NCBI RefSeq assembly: GCF_036785885.1
Contig: NC_092320.1
Span: forward strand, 22,507,557-22,571,556
Length of the DNA: 64,000 nucleotides
Direction: 5' to 3'
From: Coffea arabica
Lineage: Eukaryota; Streptophyta; Magnoliopsida; Gentianales; Rubiaceae
The position numbers were made by a program, and so were the translations under genes. Positions 41,101 to 55,200 of the stretch are shown here, in pieces (positions within the stretch are counted from its first letter, which is position 1; every line of letters begins with the position of its first letter). The notes beneath the pieces were generated by a model. It made no database searches. It saw only the letters and a program-made list of their open reading frames with translations, and had not been told where the DNA came from.

Positions 41101-44100
41101 GCGTAAAATCCGTTTTTGAGGTTAGATTTTACAAAAAATTGACCCCAAAGTGGCCAAAATAGCAAAAGACAGCCCAGTTTTTATATTTTTTAAACACTTA
41201 AATGTTTCACCAAAAATCCTAAAAATTATACTATAACACTCCTCACAACTTCAACAATACAACTATGATCTTAGTTAACAAGAAAACAACAACAAAAGAC
41301 TACATTAAGGCAAAACAGTCCCTAAAATTCGTCTTTTCCATTTTGGCATTTTTTCAAACAATTAACATGCATTCACAGAGCCGATTCTCTTTTCTTTTAA
41401 CTTTTATTCATGGGTTATCCCAAAACTTCAATAACATTAGTAACAACAACAACAAACGAAACCAAGGGACAAATAAGCATCAAAACATGTATTCAATTTA
41501 ATAAATTAAGGAAAGAAAAAAGCTGGAAAAAAGAAAAAAAAGAAATACCTCAATGAAGATTGTAGTCTCTTGACTAAAATTTTGATGAAATTACAAGCTC
41601 CAATCCAACCGGTTGCTGTCTCTTTTTTGTGTGTGAGTGTGTTAAGAGAAAAGAGAGGGAGCCGAATGTGATCGACCGTGCTTCTTGCTCCTTTTGTGTG
41701 CTTTTCTAGTTGAGAGAAAACAGAGAGCCGAGAGTGACTTCAAGAGTTGGAGTAAGTTGGTTCCTCCTTTTTTTTTTTTGAGTCTAACCCTTTTGAGAGA
41801 GAGCCGAGAGCTGTCTTCTCAATTTTTTCTTCTGTCTGCCCTTTTGTTCTCTGGAAATGTTGAGTGTTGAAAACAAGAAAAATGAATCGCCGAGAGAGTT
41901 AATTGAGGGTGGAGTATTAGGTTAGCCAAAATGACGGTCTTCCCACCTAATGAAAAGGAAGGTGCATGAGCTAAAATCATGAATTTTTTTTTTTTTTTGC
42001 CAAAATGAGAAGAAATGTTATGCGGATGGAGTGTAGAAATTAGGGATGGCAATGGGGCGGGGGTTCCTTCCCCCATCCCCCGCCCTGTTGTCAAATAACT
42101 CTCCTTGTCCCCTGTCCCATCCCCCGCCCCTTGCTCCCCACCCCCCGCCTCGCCTCGTCCCGTTTTCCTTGCGGTCACCCGCGGTCTCTTGGGAGAAAAG
42201 AAATCAATTTATCATAAAATGTTCATTTACAATAATTTATTAAATTTTTTATTACATTACACTTGATTGCTCCTCTATGTATATCTGACTTTTCAGTTAC
42301 CAGCCCATCTCCTAAGCAAAATATATCATTTGGAGTTATTTCAGCATTATACATATATCCATGGCTATTTTTTTTTATAATACTAAAATGTTAAACCATT
42401 TAATTGCCGTAAAATAAGTATTAGTACATAAGATGCCAGAGATTCATATCCAAAGCCACATCATAGTTTTACAACAATATAGAACTTTTTCCATTAAGTA
42501 ATAGCATTCACAAGTCTCCTGAACTAATTAGCTAAAGATGACCCCCACCATAATAAGTTATATTCATGGCTATCTAAAAGGATTGAACAACTCAGAAATT
42601 TATGCACACAAAAGCCTAGTACATGAAGCAAAAAAAAATCAGAAGCAAGCCTATACGGAAAGCAAAACTCTCCTTGTATGTCCAAGCATTTTTTAGAACT
42701 AATTAGTTAAAGATGACCCCCACCATAATAAGTTATATTCATGGCTATCTAAAAGGATTGAACAACTCAGAAATTTATGCACACAAAAGCCTAGTACATG
42801 AAGCAAAAAAAAATCAGAAGCAAGCCTATACGGAAAGCAAAACTCTCCTTGTATGTCCAAGCATTTTTCAGAACAATAGGAGAGAGGAAGAATTCCCAAA
42901 CACTAACCAAAAATACCTTGAACAGTTAGGGATTTTGTTACTTTTGTATATTTATATATATATATATATATATTATGCGGGGGACGGGGCGGGGGATGGG
43001 GCGGGTGTATGTTACCCCATCCCCCGCCCCATTCCCTGCCCCCATTTGTACCCCCGCGGGTGCTCGTCCCCATTGCCATCCTTAGTAGAAATGGGTTAAT
43101 ATGATTTTGGTAAAACAAAAATGATTAGAATGATTTTTATTTCTTGATTTTCTTTTTTTTCTCTTTTTTTTGTTGTTTTTTTTTTCTAAAACAAACCTAT
43201 GAAAATGAGAAAAATGCACATTAAAATGTAAGAAAATAAATAATTCAACAGATAGAAAAAATTTAAAAAAACATTAAAAATTAAAAAAAATTTGATGTCT
43301 ATACGCCTTTAGACCAGGGTTTGAATCTAAACAAATTAATTGTGGTGTGGATCTAAGATGGTCTAATGACAAATAGATCCCGAAGCCCAAATCCATTAGG
43401 CTCTGGTATGGGTTTTACCTCTAGCTTTATTAGAGTTTGTATCCAAACAAATTATATATCTTGTGAAGTTGAGCACCGAAATTACGACTCAAACCAAGCA
43501 CTAACATTCTTAACAAGACTCCCAATATACGTGTGTAAAACTTCTATCAGGATTATATTGGCTGATGATATGTAAAAACTCGCTAAACAACTTATAAATT
43601 ATGATTCGAAGAATATAGTTTGACCACAGTAGCGATTGGTGTCGAATTCACTCAAACTTTAATCGAAAAAAAAAATTGGGTCAGCTGGCTTAATATTTAT
43701 TGAAAATCAGACATAATCAGTATATGATACGGTCCCTTTGGCTTGGTCTGTGCATAGGTTATATATAAGATTTTAAATCAAGCTAACAAAATCATCACAA
43801 TCGATGTCATCCCTGTAAAAAATGTTTATACAAGTTTGTATAAAATTCAATTCCGAATATTTATGTTAAATACAATTATTGGATATTATATATGAGATTC
43901 TTCGTATTTGTAGATTCTAAAATATTTTTCCTTTAGTCGAATTTTCACAAGAGCTATACCTCTTCCTGGTAGACTGCTATGTAACTGGTTTCTCGGTTTT
44001 TTTTTTTTTTTTTTTCAAATGTTGGGTGATCATTTGCATTTGGTATGTTCATCTATCAAAATGTTTGCAACAAAGGTTTCCTTTTTTTTTTTGGCATTGC

Positions 44101-47100
44101 AACAAAGCTTAAAATCAAGAAAATTCATTAGTCTTTATTAATGAAAAATGTAGAGTTTCAAGATGTGTTAGCATCGGCTTCTTCTAACATTCATAATCAC
44201 AAAGACAATTGGACTCGGTAGAATTTCCCAGACAATAGCCAGAAATATTGCCCCAATCTTTTGGAGTTTTCGATTTACAAAGATCTGGGCATGGTAAATT
44301 GGAGTTGACATCACATGGTCCAGGAAAACGGAGTTAGCAAACATTGTCAGGATGGTCCAAGACCACGGTTCGAATTCCCTCTACTGCATTTACAAAAAAT
44401 GGCAAATGTTAGTCTACAATATGGATGTAATAGCCTAGAAAAGTAATCACACAAAAGTCTACTTGCTATTTATCATGAATTTAGTAAAGACGATAAAAAA
44501 TCCAATAATTTCATTTTCTTAGTTCTAGGACTTGTTTCATTTAATATCATTTACTGTCGACAAAGCTTTAAGAAGTATGAAACTCAAAATAATCTTTCCA
44601 GTCTACACATTCGTTGTTTTTCTAAGTTACCATTTATCTTGTTTCCACTAGCTAGGTAAATTAGTCATGAACTTGTAACCTTGCACACTTCAAATGTTTT
44701 TGCAGGCTTGAAAGGATGAATTCACATGGTTCAGTTCAGTCGAACATTTATCAGCAACTAGTGATGTTGACAAATGCCTGGCCCGCCTGAATAAAGAAAT
44801 TGGAAGCCTATGCATAGACACCAAAGATGACTTCCAGGTACAAATGTTTGATGACAAGAATGGAAAATTGCATGTGTTTTGCTCATTAGACAATGTATTC
44901 TTTGTGATTATTTTTCATAAAGTGAAAGTTTCCAAAAGTTGGTTTTAATAAGCTTATTGATATTATATTAATAGGCATATAGATATTACATGCAAGATAT
45001 CATGGGTATAGTCATCATTCACCTTCTACTGATTATCTTACCAAGAATTTAAATTAAGGTTATTATTTACCAGAAATAAATGTTCTTAGAATGTTTGTTG
45101 TGAATAAGCATGTTCATGATACATATAAGCCACTTATGGGTATAGCGTGTATGCTATATGTTACTAAATCTTCTCCATCACATGGTAAGATTAGTCTTTT
45201 ATTATTCAAGTATTACATGAGGAGGTCTAATATCAAGTGTGTTTTCATCATACTGATTTTAGTGTTATCTAAATTGCTTTCTGGGGTTTCAAAAACTTTG
45301 GCTTATATCTGATTCATGTTGATTTTCAGTGAATGGATGATCGAAGAATTTGAGTTTTGGAGAAGTAATATGTAAATGGCTACCGCCCATGGGACCTCAT
45401 TGGGATCAATCATCATCTATCCAGATAAAGCAAAAAACCAAGAGGTGCGAAGTCAAATTGACAAAAAAGCCACCATGATAAATCTAATATACAGAAGATC
45501 TAATATACAGAAAAGCTCTTCGTCGCTTCGAAACATACAATATGACATCTCATATTTTGAATTAAATTGTAAAGATGACGGAATCCATTAAACTTAACGG
45601 AATCCATTTTGAATAGTTTCTTTGGAAATTTTTTGCATCCTTTAAGGAGTAACTTTATCAGCTACTTATGAATTTAGACTAAGAGGGATATGGACAGGTG
45701 TTTTTTATTGTGCATATTTCTCTTGCGTGCGTAGGCACTCTAGTATATACGAGGTATTGGATTAAAAAAGAAATATTCTGACTAAGGTTGAAATTTCAGA
45801 ATTTAAAGGTTTTGGAATCTAATCCTACTTTCCTCGTCTGCGTCTTTTAAATTCCATTCCTCCCCTAAAATTTTTTTTACAAACAAAAAAGAAAGGCATA
45901 ACAAAAATGTGTTCAAACGGCTCATTTCACCATTTTCCATTCCGTATTTCCAGCATTTTAAGGAATTAGCGGTAGATCATATCTTCAAATTTATTTTGTT
46001 TAGATTAAGAAAGAAAATTTTGTCTCTCCATTTTCATGACTTAAAAGCTTGTTATTTTCTTACATGAACAGTGAGCAAAAATTGTACTTCAGCAACGACA
46101 AAAAATAAGACAGGGAGACAATTTGAAGATCCAAATGAAGTTGGAAAGAGCTCTCTTTAGAATGAGATGATTGATTTCCATCCGTGAGAGAAGTCGACTT
46201 TCTTGGAAGAGTGACGTAAAGAATCCTGTGGCCAATATTTCATTGGATTTGCAGGCTAATCCTGCAGGTTTAACAGTGACATTACATGTGTGTATCTCAT
46301 ATTTTTGTAATTATTTATTAAAGTGAAATGTCTATATTATTTATTTTAAAAATAGATTTTATTTGTCTAAGTTCAATTTGGCTCAAACTTGAGGTTGAAT
46401 TCTAATGCAAGTTTTACAGAGTTTTACATGGAGACCTCATCAAGTTCGAATCCGAGTTCAAACTTGATAAAATTGGATCAAATTCGATTCGATTAAATTA
46501 AAATTGGACTTGAGCCGTCCATTTGCTGCCGTAATAACTAATTGTTAGATATGTACTCAAGTGGGCACGCAGAAAGCTTCATGTTATCTAAGTTCTCAAA
46601 TTCGGACTGGATCGACTGGTTCAATCAGCTGAGCCAAGAACCGGTGAGGCATTCAGTCCAAGCTTAGTTAGAAAACCAATTGGCAAAAGACTTGGTCAAA
46701 TCCGTTCAACAAACGGGTTGAATGGGGAAAACCTGGAATTTTGAAAACTCGGTTCTTGATTTCCCAAAGTTTTGCAACATTTTTTTCCAAAAAAAAAAGA
46801 AGAAGAAGAAGAATCAGTCTTTCTTTCCTTGTTTTTCAAGCAAATCTATAACAGTGAATTTGCTGCCATTTATGGATCTAAACAAGTAATACAAATCTAA
46901 GATCAAGAAGAAAAATTTGCAGATCTAAATCAAGAAGCAAAATAAGAGAAGAAAAAAAGAAAGGCAAATGGATAGAAGAGAAAAAAATTAATAAGTTTTC
47001 ATGTTTTTGTTTGATAAATATAGAAAAGAGAATCAAAGATGAAAATCCAGAACTACAAGCCAAAATTGATAAAAGAAAAGATTAAAAGACACGAGGAAAG

Positions 47101-49219
47101 CCAGAAGACGAAAGTGTGAAAGAGAGGCAATAGGAACGGAAGTTCCAGAAACGTGAATGCAACTATGTTGATAGCATATGTAGGCCATAGAGTGAGAATT
47201 GAGAAACTAAAGATAGCTACTTTAAGTTTTTGAACATTTCAGTTTTCCCCTAGTACTTTTTAAATTATTATCAAAGTTGCTAAAACTTTTTCTAATGTCA
47301 TTTGCAGCATCAATTTTGATGTCTATTTTCAAATAAGTCTCATACATTTAGTTATAGACTTAGAATTTGAAAATATCAAATTGGAGTCAGACTTTAATGC
47401 TTTTGAATTTTATTAAGCTATGTGTTATCCCTAATTTGTGATGTTATTGGTTGGGTTATATGTGCTTGAGTTTTCAAAGTTTGGTTTTATTTTGCGTGTA
47501 TGATATGTAGGAAATGTGTAAGAGAAAAAGAAAATACCAAACTGTATGTACTTTTTATAGTTTATAACATTATATATATTTATAATATGATGATAATGTC
47601 ATCCGATTTTAAATAGGTTTGGCCGAGGTCGAACTCATTGACGCTCGGCCCCTGAACTTAGCCTAGTCATTGCCCCAGTCCAAGTTTTAAAACATAGCTT
47701 GTTACCTCGCATTCCCGGCTTATGCCTCCTAGTTTGAAGAAACGGTTAAAAACCACTTATGAAAAGTTACAACATAAGAGAAATTGTACAAATACATCAC
47801 GGAATAAATCCAAAGAATGATAAAATTCTAGCGTTGGGACAGTGAGTTTGTATTGATGGAAACTTGATAGCGATCGTCACTTAATATTCCTGCTAAACTA
47901 CCATTCACACTGGAGGAGAAATGTCGTAGTAAGTAGCAGCCATGCCATTGGGCAGTTAAACCTAAACAGGCTTTTGCTCTTATTGGATGATTTCTCCATC
48001 TTTGTCCTTTGCCTCCTTGGACTTAAATTACTTTTTCTGAAACCACTATCAGTCCATCCTTTAGATAATGAGTGTATGGTTGGGAATATTTGGATTAACT
48101 TTAGGCCTTCCTTTCTATTATCAACACTTCATCTAAAGCCCCACCATGTTAGTAGAAGAACTAGGCAAAGGACCTAAACAGGAGAGCTGTGGCATTTGTC
48201 TCCAAACAACCAAACGGTGGCTTGGCTGCTGCATTATGATTTTGATTTTGCAGGCACATATTTGCCATGAATATGAATGTGATGGTTCCACAAAGCATGC
48301 AGTATTATGAGGCGGCTGTTCCCTGTTGCTGTCGGAGCTCTGCTCAGATTTCAATTTTTGGAGCATTCCATCGTAACGTGGGATGTGTCAGCCTTCTCAC
48401 GAGCGAATACTAGTCAATGCCGGAAGTCCGAGTGAACAGATCTTTAACCTTTTGCTATGTTAACGATTTTTTTTACTTTTTTTTGCAAACAGAAAAAAAA
48501 TACTAAAAGAAAAGGGATTTTTTGACCATGTTGGGCAGGAGATTTTGTGTGGACTTCTGCCGGAAGAATTCAAGTACATGTGACTGGGCTTACTTAGACT
48601 GTGAATTACACTATACTTGGGTCCAGTCCGTGCAACTTGAATGACGAGCACAATGTCCTTGATGGAAAACCACGAAGACAGTTTTGAACTACCCACAAAT
48701 ATGAAAAACGGCCATGTGTGTTTGGATTGCTACATTTTTTCGAACAATACTAGTGGAGTGTCCGCATATCGCGGGTGTTTGGTATTTATGATTAAATAAA
48801 ATTTTTTATTGAACAAATAATAGTACATTTTAAAAAGAAATAATTATCAAATATAACAAAACTAATAATAGTATATTATAATTACAACACACACTTATAC
48901 AATTTATTTTATTAATACTTTTATAATTTTACCATTCTCAAAAGACCTATTCAGATGTCAGTTAAAAATAAAATTGGAGCTCTCTCCTGGTATATACATG
49001 CTTACCTATTTGAAGGAGGGAAGGTTATTTTAAGGGAAGCACAGCTGGTTTTATGCTTAATACTAAGGAGTGCAGTTTTGCCATAAAAGTTTGAACATGT
49101 TCACCTATTATCTGCAAAGGGCGTGCAATTTTGCATTAGGATGTTGAATACTTTTACTTTTTTATTATTTATTGTCACTCGAGAACACTTTCGCTTGTTA
49201 TCCTCAAAAGGCATGCTTG

Positions 49220-49279
<60 letters not shown>

Positions 49280-52200
49280 GGAAGAGCATGGAGAAGAAAA
49301 TAAAAGGAGATATAAAAAAGGAATATGGACACGTGTTTTTTTACTATGCACAGTTTTCTTGTGTGTGTAGGTACACCAGTATATATGATGTATTAGATTA
49401 AAGAAAAAATATAGAGGTTAAGGTTGAAATTTCAGAATTTAAAAGTTCTGGAATCTAATCCTTCTTTCCCACCCATCTTTTAAATTTCATTCCTCCCCTG
49501 CTAGTAATAGTTTTTTTTTAAAAAAAAAGAAAGACATAACAAAAATGTGTTCCTATGGCTCATTTCACCCATTTCCATTATGTATTTCCAGCATTTTAAG
49601 GAATTCGTGGCAGATCATATCTTCAAATTTATTTTGTTTAGATTAAGAAAGAAAAATTTCTCTTCATTTTCATGACTTAAAAGCTTGTTATTTTCTTCCA
49701 TGAACAGTGAGCAAAAATTGTACTTCAACAACCACAAAATATGTGCCCAACTTTCTCTCTCTATGTTGAGAGCCTCTCTCTCTACTTTGAGAGCTCCTCT
49801 CCTGTACATGGGAGTCTTCAAAATTTGAAAATTTAGCGCCAACCTAAAGCAGATAGAACTTTTTAGCTTTCAAAGTTTAACAATAGTGACCCTTCAACTT
49901 CCGTACAATCTCAAAGCCATTATTTAGCACCAAAGAATCAATCTTTGAGCTTCGTATTTTGTTTTTACGTGTGCAAGAAACCATGATCCTTTAAACTTTA
50001 GAAGGATGGAACTCACTAGGTGTGTCGTAGTTTGCCAAGCTAAGTTTGTGCGAGATAGTAGCAGTGAGAGATGTCGCCTTGGCTGTGTTGTGTTTTAGAA
50101 ATTTTTAGTATTTTTTTTTCTCATCCAGTGTTTTTACTCTTATTTGCAGGTTTAATCGATATGTGCTTCTAAGAAGGGAAATAGTGCAAAGGTAGTGCCA
50201 ACACTTCTAAAACTCTGAAGGATGGAAGAAGAATTAGAGCGTGCATTTAGGAAATTTGATCTCTCTAAGTCTGAGCTGGAGGGAATAGATCTCAGTGGTG
50301 ATGATATAAAGGAGGGAGTCCAAGATTGCAGCGGAAGTTTAGTTGGGAAGTTGATAGGTGAAAAGGTAGCAAATTTCACAGAAGTAAAAAATTTTACCAA
50401 CCATGCCTGGGGGTATCCAAGAAACATGATTGTAACTGAGTTAGGACCAAACTTGTTTTAGTTTTAACTGGAAAAAGAAGAGGATCGTGACAAAATCCTG
50501 TTGGGAGCATCGTGGATAATGGATAACCAGATACTTGTGGTAAAAGAGTGGGAAGTTGGGTATGAAAGGAGCTTCAACCACTTTAGGCTTGCTCATCTAT
50601 CGATACAAATTTGGAACCTTCCAGTCCATTGGATATGTAGAGCAGTGGGGTTCAAGTTAGGGAAATTATTTAGCTCTGTGAGGGAAGTAACAGTCCCATC
50701 CGGGGGGGAAGAAGGCAAGCATATGAAGATCTTTGTTGAGATTGACATTTTTCAACCTCTGCTGAGAGGAACTTCAGTGAAGATGGATGGAGTAAATACT
50801 TGGGTTGAGTTTAGATATGAGAGGTGCCCAGATTTCTGCTATAACTGCGGGATTTTAGGACATAGGGATAAGTCATGTACTGGAGAAAGGAGTGAGAGGC
50901 AGTCGAATAAAGAAGGACAGTTTGGAGCATGAATGAGAGTGGGGAACATCATGGTGTCACCATTGAGAGCCTGGAAAAAGCCTAGTACAGAAGAGAATCA
51001 AGATGTAATGGTGATAACAAAAGGAAACAATGAGACTGGAACAAGAGCTGAGAAACAAGCTAGTAAAGGGGCTAAGGATATGGATGGAACGAGATGTAGA
51101 GGGAGCGACAAGGAGAGTAAGGATAGAAACTAGAAAAAAGATGAAATTGAGAGGAAATGGAGAGAGATCCTGAGAGAAAACAAAGAGCAGGAAAAAGAAG
51201 TAGAGAAAGGGGAACAGATGGGAGGAGGAAGTGAGGAGGCAAATGGCAAAGAGGAGAGGGAAAAATAGAGATCATGAAGGTAACTGTGGATCTGGAAAAA
51301 GATATGAACAGAAATAAAGATCATCACATAGAGGACATGGTTATAGAAGAAAATCCAAAAAAAGAATTGATGGACAAGTCTGATAAGAGAAGTATATCGG
51401 CTCAAGACTGTGAAGCTGTGGATGACAAATTTCAGGCATCAGTCAGTGGAAGCAAGAAAGGAGACAAGAAGCAATGGAGAAGGAGTCTAAAAACTAGTAG
51501 GACCCTATTAAGAGATATCACTGATAGAGGAAATGTTAGGGGGTTTGGAGAGAAAAGGAAAGTGTAGGAAGCAAAGCAAGACATGGACTTAATGGAAGAA
51601 GACATAACAGAAGCTCCTAAAAATAAGATAATGAAAGTGGACAAGGCTGCTGGTTATCTTGGAGAGGAATTGGAGGCTAGCCCCGAAATGCCTCCACATT
51701 TCCAATGAAGGTGGTGGTGTGGAATTGTCGAGGTGCAGGAGGTCCCTTGACAATTCCCAACTGAATGAGGTAATGCATCTCCATTCTCCTAACATAGTGT
51801 TTTTGAGTGAGACAAAAAATCAGGAAAAATTCATGAAACATGTGCCAAAAAAAATTAATTTTGAGAATAGCTTTGTGATGAGCTCAAATAGGAGAGCAAA
51901 GGGTCAAACCCTGTTCTGGAAAGATGACGTGTGTCTGCTGGATATGAATGGTACTGATTGGTACATTGAAGCAAGGGTGGTAGATCAGGCTACCAATAGC
52001 CACTGGTGGCTGGTAGAAATCTACGCAAGTACTGAAGATAGCATAAGAAAGCAACAATGGAAGGTTATAGGGGAAAAAAAGAGAGGGTGAGGTGAGACAT
52101 GGGTGTTGGTGGGAGACTTTAATGATATCTGCTCCAATGGGGAGAAATAGGGAGGGAGAGAGAGGCCAGAGGGAAGCTTTAGGGCCTTTAATACCTTCAT

Positions 52201-55200
52201 TAAAGGGAATGAGCTAGTGGATATAGGGTCTGTGGGGGTACCATGGACTTGGAGTAATACGTGGGAGGGGGAGGAAGAAATAAGGAAGAGATTGGATGGG
52301 TGCTTAGGCAGTGTTAGTTGGGTGCAGAAATTTGAGAAAGCTACCTGTGAACGTATTGAGAAAGAGGCATCTGATCACTACCTTTTAATCCTGGATACAA
52401 ACCCACAACAAAGGAAAGTGAAAAGAAGATTCTATTTTGATCAAAGATGGGCAAAGGACAAAGAATCAGATACAGTAATCAAAAGAGCATGGGGGTGGAA
52501 CAACATGGATCAAGAATGTTCAAAGTGGTAAGAACGATAAAGGAGTGCATACTAGCTTTGATCGAATGGAATAGAAAAATGAAAGGTAATGCAAAGGTAA
52601 AGATCCAAGAGCTCAAGGAGAAACTGAAAATAGCAATAGAGAAATGTGATCCATGCAATAATGGAGTCATTGCATCCCTGAAAAGATAATTAAGTAAAGC
52701 TTACAAGGATGACAATTAAGTAAAGCTTACAGGAGGACAATTAAGAGAGTATACAGGAGGATAATAGGACCAATGTCCCTTTATGTAACTAAAATCTTGT
52801 ATTATCAAGTTCATATATGTATAAGAAGAATACCGTTTGAGAAAAAAAAAAAAAGTAAAGCTTACAAGGATGAGGAGCTGTTCTGGAGTCAGAAATCAAG
52901 AAGCATATGGCTTAAAGAGGGGGACAAGAATGCAGCTTTTTTCCATATAAGTGTAATGACAAAAAGAAAACGAAACAGGATTAGCATGCTACAAAAGCTG
53001 AATGGGGATTGGTGTAGGAGTGAACAGGAAATTGAAGACGATTTGTGCCAGCACTATAGGGAGCTTTTCACCTCTACTGATCCTAAGGAATTTGATGAAG
53101 TGCTGCAGGGTATACCTCGCACTATTTCCAGTCTAATGAATGAGCAGTTGATTAAACATATGGATGAGACGGAAATTAAGCAAGCTATCTTTCTCTATGT
53201 TTCCTAACAAAGCTCCCGGAGTAGATGGTATGCCTCTATTATTTTTCCAAACCTACTGGAACATCATTAAAGTTGATATTGTCAATGCCATTAACAGTTT
53301 CTTTCATACTGGCAACTTACTTAGAATTGTGAATGAGACCACCATCTCCCTAATTCCAAAAGTTGACAATCCTGTGCTGTTGACCAATTTCAGACCAATT
53401 AGCTTATGCACAGTGTTGTATAAAATCATCTCTAAAGTATTGGCTAATAGATTGAAAAAAGTTCTTAAACACTGCATTAGTCCCTCTCAATCTGCTTTTG
53501 TCCCTGGGAGACAAATTTTGGACAATGTTATTATTGCGCATGAAATTTTGCATTTTCTGAAAAGTAAGAGGACTGGTAAAGTAGCCTTCATGACCCTAAA
53601 GTTAGATATGTCTAAAACCTATGATAGTGTGGAATGAAAATTTTTAGGAAGACTTATGATGCACATGGGATTCTGTCCTACTTTTGTTCACTAGACCATG
53701 GCTTGTATTTCCATAGTCTCATATTCCTTTAATCTGAATGGACAAAAGGTGGGCTATATAAGGCCTTACAGAGGAATCCGACAAGGAGATTCTCTATCTC
53801 CTTACTTGTTTATCATCTGTACTGAAGGGCTTTCTAACTTACTCAAGAACGCTGTGGAAGGGAAGCAATTAACTGGCATTAAAATCTGCAAAGATAGCCC
53901 TACGGCTTCTCACTTGTTTTTTACAGATGATTCACTATTGTGCTGCAAAGCAAGCAAGCAGGAAGCACTAAAGGTGAAGGAGATCCTCCAGCAATATGGA
54001 CAAGCATCAGGACAGGTAGTTAACTTTGACAAATCTGCAATATTTTTCAATAGAAACACTCCCAACCAGATAAGAGAGGAGATCAGTGAGGTTCTGGATA
54101 GCATGAGAGAGGCACACAATGAAAAATATCTAGACTTACCTATGACTATAGGGAGGGCTAAGAACCAGGTGTTTGGATATCTGAAAAATAAAATAAACAA
54201 TAAGCTACAAGGATGGAAACAGAAGGTGCTTAGTCAAGGGGGAAAAGAGGTTTTCATCAAATCAGTTCTCATGGCAATGCCAACATACATTATATCATGC
54301 TTTAAACTACCTAAAGGTATGTGCAAGGAAATATGTGTTAGAATTGCCAGATTCTGGTGGAGGGATGGGGACAAAGAAAACAAGTTGCATTGGGTTAGAT
54401 GGGGTAAACTGTTAGAAGTCAAAGGGAAAGGCGGGTTCGATTTTAGAGACTTGGAAGCTTTCAACCTAGCTCTGCTTGCAAAACAAATATGGAGAGTAGT
54501 TACCAATCCAAATTTGTTAGTAAGCAAAGTTTTGAAAGCTAAATATATGAAAGAGAAAGAGTGGCTAGAGAAGAATCCTCCAAATACTGCATCCAAGTGC
54601 TGGAAAAGTATTCACAAGGAGGGAGTTATTACAAAAGAGATTATGGAAGAGAGTGGGAGATGGACGGACAGTGAAGATCTGGCAGGATAGATGGATCCCT
54701 GGCTTGAAAAATGGAAGAGTATCAATAGTAAGGCCTGCTGATTGCCAGTTATGTCATGTTCATGAATTGATTGAGAGGGGAAGTGAAAGACAGATTGCCT
54801 GCAGAAATGGTTTAATGCAAAAGATGTAGAGTACATAACTAGCATTCCCCTCAGCTTATATAGAAGAAAGGACAGACTCTACTAAAAACATAGCAAATCT
54901 GGTGTGTATATAGTGAAGACTGGACATGCTACAGCAAAACCAGAGGGTGAGACTCAGGGTCGAAGGATAGAACCTAGCTCAAAAACTAGTTGGGAAATTA
55001 GGAAACACGCTATGTGGAAAAGACTATGAAGTATAAACATTAAGATGAAGCTAAAACATTTTCTATGGAGGTGCCTGCAGAATAGCTTGCCAGTTAATGA
55101 AGCCATCTATAAGAGAATTAGGAAGGGAAGCAGCCTATGTAATTGCTGTGGTGAGGATACTGAAACCATTGAGCACATCTTTTTCTTTTGTCCAAAGGCT